Assembly (NCBI GenBank): GCA_016841045.1
Contig: JAENZX010000008.1
Span: 62,001-126,000 of the forward strand
Source: Thermincola carboxydiphila
Lineage (GTDB): Bacteria > Bacillota > Thermincolia > Thermincolales > UBA2595
DNA length: 64,000 nucleotides
Reading direction: 5' to 3'
Part shown: piece by piece, positions 52,144 through 60,267 of the stretch
Position numbering within the stretch: position 1 is the first letter of the stretch
Layout: each line of letters begins with the position of its first letter
The notes under the pieces: model-generated
Database searches by the model: none
The model's input: only the letters and a program-made list of their open reading frames with translations
Told to the model about the DNA's origin: nothing
Position numbers and translations under genes: made by a program

Positions 52144-53218
52144 AGGCCGTGCACTGACAATTGAAAAACGAGGAGATATCTCAAAGGCAGCAATGATTTT
52201 AAATCCTATACTTTCTGTTGCACTTGCGTTGTTGGTGGGTGGAACATTTCTTGTGCTGACCGGTCACGACCCTTTGGAGATATACAGTACGATGTTAAAA
52301 GGAGCCTTTGGATCTGCTTACGGCCTGTCTGAAACTGTAGTGAAAGCAATTCCGCTGCTTTTGAGTGGATTAGCTGTTTCGGTTGCATTCAGGATGCAGC
52401 TTTGGAACATCGGTGCAGAAGGGCAGTTATATTTTGGAGCCATTGCAGCGACTTGGGTGGCTTTATTCCACGCTGATGGATCACGAATTATAGTTCTTTC
52501 TATGATGGTAGGTGCCGCATTTGTGGCTGGTGGGTTATGGGCAATGATTGCCGCTATACCAAGGGCGTTTTTTAAAGTAAATGAAACTATAACTACACTG
52601 ATGTTAAATTATGTTGCTATTCTATATTCAAATTATCTTATTTATGGCCCATGGAAAGACCCAGAGGGTTATAATTTTCCCCTTACAGCAATTTTCCCTG
52701 AATCAGCTGTCCTGCCGGTTTTGGGAACTTCAAGGATTCATTTCGGATTATTTTTCGGTTTGGCTGCTGCACTGATTTTATATGTTGCATTATGGCACAC
52801 CAAGTGGGGATATGAAATCCGTGTGATCGGTGAAAGTCCTGTGGCTGCAAGGTACGCTGGAATGAATATTGTAAAGAACATACTGATTGTAATGTTTATA
52901 AGCGGCGGCCTGGCTGGTATAGCAGGAATGGCTGAGGTTTCTGGAATAAGCCAGCGGCTTCAGCCAGGGTTGTCACCTGGTTATGGATATACTGCAATAA
53001 TTGTGGCCTGGCTCGCCAGGTTAAATCCTTTTACGATGCTTGGTGTTTCGTTTATCTTTGGTGGACTCCTGGTCGGTGGGTATACTATGCAGACCAGTGG
53101 TCTGCCTGCAGCATTGGTATCCATGCTGCAGGGAGCCATCCTCTTTTTTGTACTTGGAGGGGAAATTTTTACAAAATACCGACTGGTTTTAACCGGTGGT
53201 GACAGGAAAGAGGTGTAA
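52121..53218 (+). CDS. Nucleoside ABC transporter permease 1 (YufP-like)
   Basis: 365 residues, eight to nine membrane helices. It carries the branched-chain/ribose-type permease signature with LWNIGAEGQLYFGAI and YAGMNIVKNILIVMFISGG. AAAGGAG precedes ATG inside the ATPase gene. It forms the heteromeric channel with the next gene. Confidence 0.92.
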   Translation: MAGLLAVKGRALTIEKRGDISKAAMILNPILSVALALLVGGTFLVLTGHDPLEIYSTMLKGAFGSAYGLSETVVKAIPLLLSGLAVSVAFRMQLWNIGAEGQLYFGAIAATWVALFHADGSRIIVLSMMVGAAFVAGGLWAMIAAIPRAFFKVNETITTLMLNYVAILYSNYLIYGPWKDPEGYNFPLTAIFPESAVLPVLGTSRIHFGLFFGLAAALILYVALWHTKWGYEIRVIGESPVAARYAGMNIVKNILIVMFISGGLAGIAGMAEVSGISQRLQPGLSPGYGYTAIIVAWLARLNPFTMLGVSFIFGGLLVGGYTMQTSGLPAALVSMLQGAILFFVLGGEIFTKYRLVLTGGDRKEV

Positions 53219-53220
53219 AG

Positions 53221-54171
53221 GTGAGCGACCCGTTAATTGTTATTCTGTTTGCTACTGCCGTAACTGCAGGAACTCCACTGCTTTATGCAGCCCTTGGGGA
53301 AATTTTCACTGAGAGATCTGGCGTTTTAAACCTTGGAGTGGAAGGAATGATGCTTGTAGGAGCTGTAGTTGGCTATATAGCAACACTTCAAAGCCAAAAC
53401 CATTGGATTGGTGTGTTTGCAGCTATGGCTGCCGGTGGGTTGATGGCCTTAATTCATGCGGTACTTTCCATTACTCTTAGAGCAAATCAGGTAGTCAGTG
53501 GTTTGGCTCTTACCATCTTTGGAACGGGCCTGAGCAGTTACATGGGCAAGTCATTCGTAGGTCAGCCGGTCCCTGATCAATTTAAGCCGATAGATATTCC
53601 GGTTCTTTCACAGCTTCCTTATATCGGGAAGATTTTCTTCAGTCACGATGCTTTGGTTTATCTGAGTTTTGTAATTGTGGCTGCAGCATGGGTCTTTATT
53701 TTTTACACACGGTGGGGTCTGAACTTAAGGGCTGTTGGGGAGAATCCGGCGGCGGCAGACTCAATGGGTATACCTGTCTACTTGACCAGGTACAGTTCTG
53801 TAATAATTGGAGGCGTGCTGGCCGGAGTTGGAGGGGCATATCTATCACTTGCCTATGCACCGTCCTGGATAGAACATATGACAGCGGGACGAGGCTGGAT
53901 TGCTGTGGCTCTAGTTATTTTTGCTGTTTGGCATCCCGGAAAGGCATTAGTTGGTTCATATATCTTTGGCGGGGTCGACTCTCTTGGTTTTCGAATTCAG
54001 GCTTTAGGAGAAAAGGCATCATTTCTAAAAGATATTTCACCATTCTTTCTTCAAATGTTCCCATATATTCTGACGATGATAGTACTGATTCTTATTACTG
54101 CTGAGACTAAAAAACGCCGTGTCGGGACTCCGGCAAGTCTTGGAATCCCTTATGACCGGGAAGAGAGATAG
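53221..54171 (+). CDS. Nucleoside ABC transporter permease 2 (YufQ-like)
   Basis: 316 residues from GTG 53221, 2 nt after the previous stop, AGAGGTG upstream. Eight membrane helices with ERSGVLNLGVEGMMLVGAVV and LRAVGENPAAADSMGI, the matching motifs of the second permease in BMP-type systems. Confidence 0.92.
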   Translation: MSDPLIVILFATAVTAGTPLLYAALGEIFTERSGVLNLGVEGMMLVGAVVGYIATLQSQNHWIGVFAAMAAGGLMALIHAVLSITLRANQVVSGLALTIFGTGLSSYMGKSFVGQPVPDQFKPIDIPVLSQLPYIGKIFFSHDALVYLSFVIVAAAWVFIFYTRWGLNLRAVGENPAAADSMGIPVYLTRYSSVIIGGVLAGVGGAYLSLAYAPSWIEHMTAGRGWIAVALVIFAVWHPGKALVGSYIFGGVDSLGFRIQALGEKASFLKDISPFFLQMFPYILTMIVLILITAETKKRRVGTPASLGIPYDREER

Positions 54172-54184
54172 CGGAGGTAAAAAT

Positions 54185-54754
54185 ATGGAGATATTAAAAA
54201 ATAAAATAAAAGAGTATGGTGTACTTATATCAGATCAGGTTTTAAAAGTTGATTCCTTTTTAAACCACCAGTTAGATCCTGAGCTTATAGTTGATATTGG
54301 GCGGGAGTTTGCCGCAATATTTAGTCAAGACGAAGTAACCAAAATACTTACTGTAGAAGCCTCAGGCATTGCAGTTGCCCTTACTACTGCCATGGAGTTA
54401 AAAGTACCCTGCGTATTTGCCAAAAAAAATAAGCCTTCAACTCTTCAGGGGAATGTTTACTCTTCGGTAGTTTATTCTTTTACAAAAAATGAGACAGTAA
54501 CAATAAGTGTTGCAGGAAATTATATAGAGCCGACTGACCGTGTATTAATAATTGATGATTTTCTGGCAATGGGCTCTGCATCTAGAGGGCTTGTTGATAT
54601 TGTCAAACAGGCTGATGCAGCACTTGTCGGAGTTGGAGTTGTAATTGAAAAAGGCTTTCAACAGGGAGGGCAGGAATTACGATCAGCTGGTGTCAGAGTA
54701 GAGCCGCTTGTAACTATCAAAAGCCTGTCTGAAGGTATCATTGAATTTGAATAA
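54185..54754 (+). CDS. xpt: Xanthine phosphoribosyltransferase
   Basis: 189 residues from ATG 54185 (GCGGAGGT upstream; a longer frame from 54119 overlaps the permease). Sequence start MEILKNKIKEYGVLISDQVL and the PRPP loop RVLIIDDFLAMGSAS match Xpt. It converts xanthine plus PRPP to XMP. As the last gene of the riboswitch operon it pairs uptake with salvage, and agrees with the guanine class call for the aptamer. Confidence 0.95.
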   Translation: MEILKNKIKEYGVLISDQVLKVDSFLNHQLDPELIVDIGREFAAIFSQDEVTKILTVEASGIAVALTTAMELKVPCVFAKKNKPSTLQGNVYSSVVYSFTKNETVTISVAGNYIEPTDRVLIIDDFLAMGSASRGLVDIVKQADAALVGVGVVIEKGFQQGGQELRSAGVRVEPLVTIKSLSEGIIEFE

Positions 54755-54756
54755 CA

Positions 54757-54782
54757 AAAATCCCTCGTTAGAGGGATTTTTT
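54757..54782 (+). terminator. Terminator of the nucleoside operon
   Basis: 10-bp perfect stem AAAATCCCTC / GAGGGATTTT with a 4-nt loop and terminal T-run. Confidence 0.88.
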
Positions 54783-54790
54783 GGCAGTAG

Positions 54791-55015
54791 TTAGGTTGTA
54801 GTTTTGCCTGCCACACTTTGCTGGTAAGCTTCAATCATTCGCTTAACCATGTGACCACCAACGGCTCCACAGTCACGGGAACTGATATTACCCCAGTAGC
54901 CTCCCTGGATGGCATTAGTTACTCCAACTTCATTAGCCATTTCGTATTTGAAATTGTACATTGCCTGCTGAGCCTCAACAACCATGAGTTTGTTTCTTTT
55001 TTGACCAGTACCCAT
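54791..55015 (-). CDS. Alpha/beta-type small acid-soluble spore protein
   Basis: 74 residues. The two family signatures are clear: KYEMANEVGV, containing the GPR protease-type site, and GYWGNISSRDCGAVGGHMVKRMI. These proteins coat and protect DNA in dormant endospores and are made in the forespore under sigma-G. AAAGGGAGG precedes ATG. It shows the host forms endospores or descends from such lines. Confidence 0.97.
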   Translation of the reverse strand: MGTGQKRNKLMVVEAQQAMYNFKYEMANEVGVTNAIQGGYWGNISSRDCGAVGGHMVKRMIEAYQQSVAGKTTT

Positions 55016-55163
55016 TTAATAAAACCTCCCTTTAAAAATTAATTTTTTTGAATCATTATTAATTTGCTCGGAAATAATAAATAAATCCGTTGTAAGTTTA
55101 GGAGAAATAAACTTTAAATCACAGGAATGACACCTTTATATCGAGGTGCCATTTTTTTTGATG

Positions 55164-55745
55164 CTAACTATTTTCTTCCGGTTCATTTTTGGTTGGTTTT
55201 TCGGTTAGTTTATGGTTAAGTCTTTTCTTTGTAAGAACAGGTTTTAAGTAGTCTTTTGACTTAATGGCAGCCGTTGACAAGGTCCCCATGGGACATACTG
55301 TACACCAGGTACGCGGTTGGTACTTAATGCCGATAGTAATTGCAAACAGAGTTGTAACCAGAATCAGCTGTACGAACACTTTACCAATCATTGCAAAATT
55401 TCCCCATGCCTTTATAACACCCCATCCAAGGTTAAAGAAGAGGAATGTCAGCAGTCCGTAACGAAAAGCAGGGGAAGCTAAAACCTTTGGGATTTTTCCT
55501 TTTCTACTGAGGGGCTCAATAAGTTTAGCCAGGAAACTTCCCCGGGGGCAGAAAGAACCACACCAGACACGACCGCCTTTGATAAAACCGTAAATTACAG
55601 GTGCCAGCATGCAAATCACTGCCAAAATACCTATAATTGGGTAAAACCAACCAACTACAATAAAACTCAAAAGAACTATCCAGACCCAATCTGTGACTGC
55701 CATAATAGGCTTTTTTAGATTGTCTTGAGTTGAATTTTTAATCAT
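55164..55745 (-). CDS. NapH/CcoG-like membrane iron-sulphur protein, short form
   Basis: 193 residues, four to five membrane helices with the Cys motifs VWCGSFCPRGSFL and TWCTVCPMGTLS. It resembles the membrane core of NapH-type proteins but has no C-terminal ferredoxin domain, unlike the 46271 gene. AGAGGTG precedes ATG. Likely electron carriage or cofactor handling near the quinone pool; partner unknown. Confidence 0.75.
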   Translation of the reverse strand: MIKNSTQDNLKKPIMAVTDWVWIVLLSFIVVGWFYPIIGILAVICMLAPVIYGFIKGGRVWCGSFCPRGSFLAKLIEPLSRKGKIPKVLASPAFRYGLLTFLFFNLGWGVIKAWGNFAMIGKVFVQLILVTTLFAITIGIKYQPRTWCTVCPMGTLSTAAIKSKDYLKPVLTKKRLNHKLTEKPTKNEPEENS

Positions 55746-55821
55746 TCATATCACCTCTTAGGCTAGTGTTCCCTATTCCTAATGCTTTAATAAATCTCCA
55801 GACTTAGTATTAGGCCGAGAC

Positions 55822-55852
55822 AAAAAAAGAACGACCATGTCACTGGACGTTC
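55822..55852 (-). terminator. Terminator of the O-antigen-ligase-like gene
   Basis: Stem GAACGTCCA / TGGTCGTTC with one mismatch and a 6-nt loop; the A-run 55822-55828 reads as T-run on the minus strand. Confidence 0.8.
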
Positions 55853-55855
55853 CCG

Positions 55856-57106
55856 TTATTTTACGTTGAGGAATATTCTATTTAACAGCGGTTTCATTAA
55901 GATCCCAAGCCTGGAAGACACAATGCTAGGAACATATTCAAAATCTGCCGCATTACGGACAACTCCTGCTGTAATCCACAAGAAAATGCTTAGTTGTGGA
56001 AGGTATAATGTAGCATCAACACTTCCATGAATTAATAGACCAACTATACTTGCCATAGTACCCAGGGCAAGGCTTCGGGTTTGTTGGCAAGAGGAATAAC
56101 GGTACAATTTAAAAGAAATATACATTGTTCCTAATATGTAACCGAAAAAAGCTATGAATCCAACCAGACCGGTTTCAGCCAGTATTTGCAGATAAATGTT
56201 GTGGGCATGTGACACCAGGTAGCCTGCTGCTGTCGAATGAGAGGGCAGGTAAAACCCGTAAGAACCCAGTCCAGCTCCCAGTACGGGATTTTCTTTAAAA
56301 ATGTTGACAGCAGTACTCCATAAATAGTGTCTGTAGGTATTACTTGAGTCGTCAGACAGTATTCCAGGATCCATTCGGCTTAGAACAGCGTCCATCTCCG
56401 GAAGGGTTAGTATCAATGTAACACCTATAATAGATAGTATATAAGGTTTTTCTTTACTAAGTGTAAGAATGATCAGGATACTTACAGCAAGGCCAAGCCA
56501 TGCTCCTCTGGAGTAAGTCAACACCATACAGAAGTAAGCCGCCACCAAAACAACTGGTGTTACAATCTTGCTCCAGGCTTGGGTGGTACAGCGAAAACCC
56601 GCACTGGCCAGGGATATTATAATTATGAGGTAACTTCCCAGGACATTCGGGTTATAAAGAGTTGAGAAAGCCCTGTTAGGTATTTTGTTATAAAGATGTT
56701 TGTCAAGCCATTCCGGAGACATGTGAGAGAAATAATATTGGAAAATGCCGACGACAGATACAATAAGGCTGGCCATAAGAACATAACGCATAATGTTGAG
56801 ATTCTGCTGCCTGTCGGTTATCCGCCGTCTTATAATAATATAAAGGATAACCTGAAGTGAAAATACTGCCAATCCCACCAGGCCGGCAGACTGATTTTTG
56901 GATAACAGGGTGGACAAACCGAAAGAAAATAACAAAAAAGCAGGCCCCGGGTCTTGTTTCATAATACTAAACAATTCACCAACTTTATTACGGCGGAAAA
57001 GATGGGAAATTAGAAGTACTATACCTAAATAGCCGGCTACCGGGAACAGCGATAATAAAATTATACAGATAAGCAATATAGCTAGTGTTTTATCGGCGTC
57101 AGACAT
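55856..57106 (-). CDS. O-antigen ligase (Wzy_C) family membrane protein
   Basis: 416 residues, ten to twelve membrane helices. The large outer loop near the C-terminal half contains the family pattern NPVLGAGLGSYGFYLP and SHAHNIYLQILAETGLVGF. Members polymerise or ligate surface glycans, or add O-linked glycans. AGAGGTAA precedes ATG. No other glycan genes adjoin it. Confidence 0.87.
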   Translation of the reverse strand: MSDADKTLAILLICIILLSLFPVAGYLGIVLLISHLFRRNKVGELFSIMKQDPGPAFLLFSFGLSTLLSKNQSAGLVGLAVFSLQVILYIIIRRRITDRQQNLNIMRYVLMASLIVSVVGIFQYYFSHMSPEWLDKHLYNKIPNRAFSTLYNPNVLGSYLIIIISLASAGFRCTTQAWSKIVTPVVLVAAYFCMVLTYSRGAWLGLAVSILIILTLSKEKPYILSIIGVTLILTLPEMDAVLSRMDPGILSDDSSNTYRHYLWSTAVNIFKENPVLGAGLGSYGFYLPSHSTAAGYLVSHAHNIYLQILAETGLVGFIAFFGYILGTMYISFKLYRYSSCQQTRSLALGTMASIVGLLIHGSVDATLYLPQLSIFLWITAGVVRNAADFEYVPSIVSSRLGILMKPLLNRIFLNVK

Positions 57107-57309
57107 TGAATTTTACCTCTTTTGGCAAAAAATTCAAAACTACTGTTATTGTTTCATAAACACAAAATAATGTCCAGCAAATTTTGCTGAAACTGAGACA
57201 ATTTTTATTATAATATTTTACACAAATATAATCAATAATGTAGGTATTAGTAATGGGACATAATAAAAAGCAGAATCATGTTTTTTAGAAAATCGAAGGA
57301 GGTGAGGAA

Positions 57310-57495
57310 ATGTCGGACAGGGGAATGAACAATTCGCCCAATACCAGAAATCCCAATCGACCGGCATCAAAGCCGTCAAGGCTGGATCAATTTGCTGACG
57401 ACATGTTTGATGATGATCTTAAAGGTAACGGTGAAGAAAAACAGAAGGAAATCAATGTTACTTCCAGGAAAGAGAAACAAAAATACCTTCACTGA
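57310..57495 (+). CDS. Small hydrophilic hypothetical protein (61 aa)
   Basis: ATG 57310 follows GAAGGAGGTGAGGA, a very strong site. The sequence is low-complexity, Asn/Pro-rich at the start and acidic in the middle (DQFADDMFDDDLKGNGEE). No family recognised; small hydrophilic proteins of this type occur among late sporulation genes. Confidence 0.6.
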   Translation: MSDRGMNNSPNTRNPNRPASKPSRLDQFADDMFDDDLKGNGEEKQKEINVTSRKEKQKYLH

Positions 57496-57582
57496 TTTGT
57501 CGACATTTTTTGCAGCGCACAAATAAATATACGCAGGTTCGCTAAAATTTATGACCAAACTTTTTGACCGAAAAAATTCCTT

Positions 57583-57611
57583 TTGACAAGACGTAATTTT
57601 CTTGTTAAAAT
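57583..57611 (+). promoter_or_regulatory. Consensus sigma-A promoter of the tRNA locus
   Basis: TTGACA at 57583-57588, 17-bp spacer, TAAAAT at 57606-57611. The expected start site is about 57618, just before the tRNA fragment at 57625. Confidence 0.85.
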
Positions 57612-57624
57612 AATAAATGCGTCT

Positions 57625-57649
57625 GGGGCATTAGCTCAGCTGGGAGCGC
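57625..57649 (+). pseudogene. Broken tRNA: 5' half only
   Basis: 25 nt match the acceptor 5' strand and D-arm of a bacterial tRNA (GGGGCATTAGCTCAGCTGGG then AGCGC), most like tRNA-Ala. The next bases do not form an anticodon arm, T-arm or acceptor 3' strand. It lies between the promoter and the intact tRNA-Ala. Confidence 0.7.
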
Positions 57650-57696
57650 GACACACGCAACTTACGCACCCACGAAAAAGTGAACAAGAAATAGTC

Positions 57697-57771
57697 GGGG
57701 ATATAGTTCAGTGGGAGAACGCTTGACTGGCAGTCAAGAGGTCGCGGGTTCGACCCCCGCTATCTCCACCA
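57697..57771 (+). tRNA. tRNA-Ala (GGC)
   Basis: Acceptor GGGGATA pairs with TATCTCC, including G3:U70, the alanine identity pair. D-stem GTTC/GAAC, anticodon stem CTTGA/TCAAG with loop CTGGCAG (anticodon GGC, 57729-57731), T-stem GCGGG/CCCGC around TTCGACC, then A73 and encoded CCA. A terminator follows at 57780. Confidence 0.95.
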
Positions 57772-57779
57772 GAAAACAC

Positions 57780-57813
57780 AAACCTTGCAATTCACTTGAT
57801 TGCAAGGTTTTTT
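57780..57813 (+). terminator. Terminator after tRNA-Ala
   Basis: 12-bp perfect stem AAACCTTGCAAT / ATTGCAAGGTTT with a 7-nt loop and TTT tail. Confidence 0.88.
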
Positions 57814-57907
57814 ACTGCCCCAAAAAGTAATAGGCCGATACATCCATTTTTAAACAAAAACCATTAAGGCACTCAATGGAATTCAAGAAAACGGTTTGAT
57901 ATAGATT

Positions 57908-57950
57908 GCGGGTACATTTTCAGCAAAAGAAGATGCACCCGCTTTTTTTT
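57908..57950 (+). terminator. Orphan terminator
   Basis: Stem GCGGGTACAT pairs with ATGCACCCGC (one mismatch) and TTTTTTTT follows. No plus-strand gene ends before it other than the tRNA, which has its own terminator. Confidence 0.75.
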
Positions 57951-58012
57951 ACTAAATTTAGGGGTATATTAGCAATATTCTTGTTGAAATTGAGGTGGGT
58001 ATTTTCAGATAG

Positions 58013-58322
58013 TTTTTCATCCTGACTTTAATTTGCACTATTTTATTAATCGCTTGTTTTAATTCAAAGATTAAACAGCCGGAAGTAGATAAATTTAAGG
58101 ATAATGGTCCTGTTAGATTGATTCAGGTAACAGATAAAATTTCGAAAATGGGTTATTTTTCGTCATCCCAAGAAGTTGATGTGGAATACCAATAATCCGA
58201 CAAAAGAAGAAATTTCCGGGAAGTGGAAAATCAAAGCTCCGAACGAAATTAGTGATATTCTTGGTAATGATATTTTTATTGCGAATCAGTTCAAACTAGA
58301 AGTGAAAAACGAGGGAGCGTAA
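58013..58322 (+). pseudogene. Frameshifted small lipoprotein gene remnant
   Basis: From 58013 a frame reads a lipoprotein-type hydrophobic stretch (ILTLICTILLIACFN) and about 40 more residues to a stop at 58193. Shifting frame at about 58182 restores a coherent continuation (WNTNNPTKEEISGKWKIKAP) to TAA 58320-58322. The 5' end has an in-frame TAG (58010) instead of a start codon. One frameshift and a lost start indicate a decayed gene, unless the sequence has an indel error. Confidence 0.55.
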
Positions 58323-58340
58323 AATGCTCTCTCGTCTTTT
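58309..58340 (+). terminator. Terminator of the decayed lipoprotein gene
   Basis: ACGAGGGAGC pairs with GCTCTCTCGT (one G-T) with a 7-nt loop and CTTTT tail, overlapping the remnant's stop codon. Confidence 0.7.
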
Positions 58341-58365
58341 AAATAAAGGGAGGTAATTCTATTTA

Positions 58366-58710
58366 TTAGCTGTCTTTCCACCATAGCAATATATCAATAA
58401 GTTTATCAACTGCTTTTTGATCGTTCATGCTTCGATTAATCAGCTTATTTGTTATTTTATAAACTATTGTAGTATCTTTCCCTTTAAAGTCAGGATTAAT
58501 AAATCTAAATAATTCTTCAAACGTAATATCTAAAGCGTTTATAACCTTCTCTATACTGTCTATGGTGAAGCTTTTTTCACCTCTTTCGATCTGCCCCATA
58601 TGTGAAGGATGTAAGTTTGCTCTGTGTGCTAATTCTTCTTGGCTCCATCCTTTTTCAACCCTTAATTGTCGAATTCTTTCACCAATAATAGTTTTTACAT
58701 TACTATCCAT
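58366..58710 (-). CDS. XRE-family transcriptional regulator
   Basis: 114 residues from ATG 58710 (AGGGGTG upstream). The helix-turn-helix is RIRQLRVEKGWSQEELAHRANLHPSHMGQIERGEK. The C-terminal 45 residues are helical and may dimerise. It lies in the accessory region and is transcribed divergently from the diguanylate cyclase, so could control it. Confidence 0.88.
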   Translation of the reverse strand: MDSNVKTIIGERIRQLRVEKGWSQEELAHRANLHPSHMGQIERGEKSFTIDSIEKVINALDITFEELFRFINPDFKGKDTTIVYKITNKLINRSMNDQKAVDKLIDILLWWKDS

Positions 58711-58912
58711 CTTTTCACCCCTAATAGACAACATATAGCTACGAGGTGAAAATATCAACGCCTGATAAACGTTGTTTTTAATGAATTCATTTATTTTAAG
58801 CGTTGACATTACTATGCGTTTTCTTTATACTTATATATATATGGAAATTAAATAATAACTGAGTTATAATTAACCTGTTGTTGCTATTATAAAAATGCCG
58901 TGGTGTTATCGT

Positions 58913-59605
58913 ATGAAAGAAACATATTATAAGTTTGCTCCCGTGCTTTTAGCATTTATTGGTTGTGCTATGGGCTTTTGGATTTACTTCCTGCATGACT
59001 ATATATTTCACAACTTTGTGGGAGCATTTTGGACTGTTTTGATTGCTGTTCTTACTTTGACGGGCTTTACCTTTGGGAAGCTTATTAAAAAACTTGATGA
59101 ACGGTCAAACGTAGATACTTTAACCGGGCTTCATAACAGGCGTTATTTTTATAACCGCCTTTTACTTGATATGGAAAGGCTTAGAAGGTCAAAACTACCT
59201 TTATCCCTTGCAGTAATTGACGTAGACAATTTCAAAAAGATTAACGACAGATACGGGCATATAGAAGGAGATAGAGTTTTAACGGCACTTGCCCAAATAT
59301 TTAAGGCTAATGTAAGATCGAATGATACGGTGGTACGCTGGGGTGGGGAGGAATTTATAATTATACTTCCGGGTATAAGTATAGACGGGGCAAAAGCTTT
59401 CGCAGAGCGGATTAGAAGTGTTGTGGAAAGTTACAATTTTAACTTTGAAGTAACTATTTGTGTGGGTCTTACGTGTACAAAGAAAGTTATTGATATAGAC
59501 GAGTTTGTAGCATTAGCCGATCAAGCATTATATAAGGCAAAAGAGAAGAAGAATTCGGTTGTAAGCATGGAAAATTCCGTTTTTGTGGAGGTTGCAGGGT
59601 TATGA
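58913..59605 (+). CDS. GGDEF-domain diguanylate cyclase
   Basis: 230 residues from ATG 58913 (GGTG 7 nt upstream; an ATG at 58895 is equally in frame). Two membrane helices (about 7-25 and 30-53), then a GGDEF domain with DTLTGLHNRRYF, the active site RWGGEEF and the inhibitory RxxD site (RSND) five residues before it. It should make cyclic di-GMP from two GTP and be product-inhibited. Confidence 0.9.
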   Translation: MKETYYKFAPVLLAFIGCAMGFWIYFLHDYIFHNFVGAFWTVLIAVLTLTGFTFGKLIKKLDERSNVDTLTGLHNRRYFYNRLLLDMERLRRSKLPLSLAVIDVDNFKKINDRYGHIEGDRVLTALAQIFKANVRSNDTVVRWGGEEFIIILPGISIDGAKAFAERIRSVVESYNFNFEVTICVGLTCTKKVIDIDEFVALADQALYKAKEKKNSVVSMENSVFVEVAGL

Positions 59606-59666
59606 TTTCCTATGATGTTTATAATTTAGTACAAGCATTTAAATAAAGGGATAAGGGTATTTTTCA

Positions 59667-59891
59667 ATGGCTGTCAGTAAATTGAAATTAGTTGTTTTCG
59701 GTCAAGATGTCGGAGAATTCCTAGCATTTTACTTTAATGATGAAAGTTATAAAGGGTATGAAGGTGAGTGGGTTCAACCTCTTTATGAAGGTGAAAACAT
59801 AATTGACTTAAAGGAGTTTTGTACGACGGCATCGAGATTCAATGTTAAAGTAGGAGTACAAGACGGAGAACGATTTGTTGAAATACCTTAA
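59667..59891 (+). CDS. Small acidic hypothetical protein (74 aa)
   Basis: ATG 59667 behind AAGGGT. The sequence is mostly beta-type with aromatic residues (LAFYFNDESYKGYEGEWVQP). No family recognised. It follows the cyclase by 61 nt on the same strand and may be cotranscribed. The following 376 nt (59892-60267) hold only a TTAA-rich run and the terminator at 60188-60226. Confidence 0.55.
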   Translation: MAVSKLKLVVFGQDVGEFLAFYFNDESYKGYEGEWVQPLYEGENIIDLKEFCTTASRFNVKVGVQDGERFVEIP

Positions 59892-60187
59892 TAACCCTAA
59901 AAATCATTGATATAAAATAAAAAATAACCGTGTCATTCCATGTCACCTATTTAACATAATTAACATAATATTTTAACAGGACTTCAATCCTAGAATTAGT
60001 AGCAAGAAGGGGATGCTTAAAGACAGTTAGAAACTTCTTGATATTGATTCTATTTTATTTATAAGGGTATGGCATATTGAGTATACAGTCCTTCTGTATA
60101 GGCTTGGATAATTAATTAATTAATTAATCTGTCCTCAACCAATTAATAACATGTTTTCATAGGAGTAAATAAGGCTTTCTGAACTTT

Positions 60188-60226
60188 AACCAGACCACTT
60201 CATCTTTCAATGTGGGGCTGGTTTTT
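60188..60226 (+). terminator. Terminator in the 59.9-60.3 kb gap
   Basis: AACCAG..CCAC pairs with GTGG..CTGGTT around a 13-nt loop, followed by a T-run. Probably ends transcripts of the cyclase/hypothetical genes. Confidence 0.6.
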
Positions 60227-60267
60227 AAGTTTGAAGTAAGTCCTTTGCCGTGAATTTTTCGTTATCA

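Noticed and set aside
60107-60128. TTAATTAA-type short tandem repeat that might be an origin or att site.
   Set aside because: Simple AT-rich sequence of about 20 nt without flanking signals such as DnaA boxes or duplicated ends.
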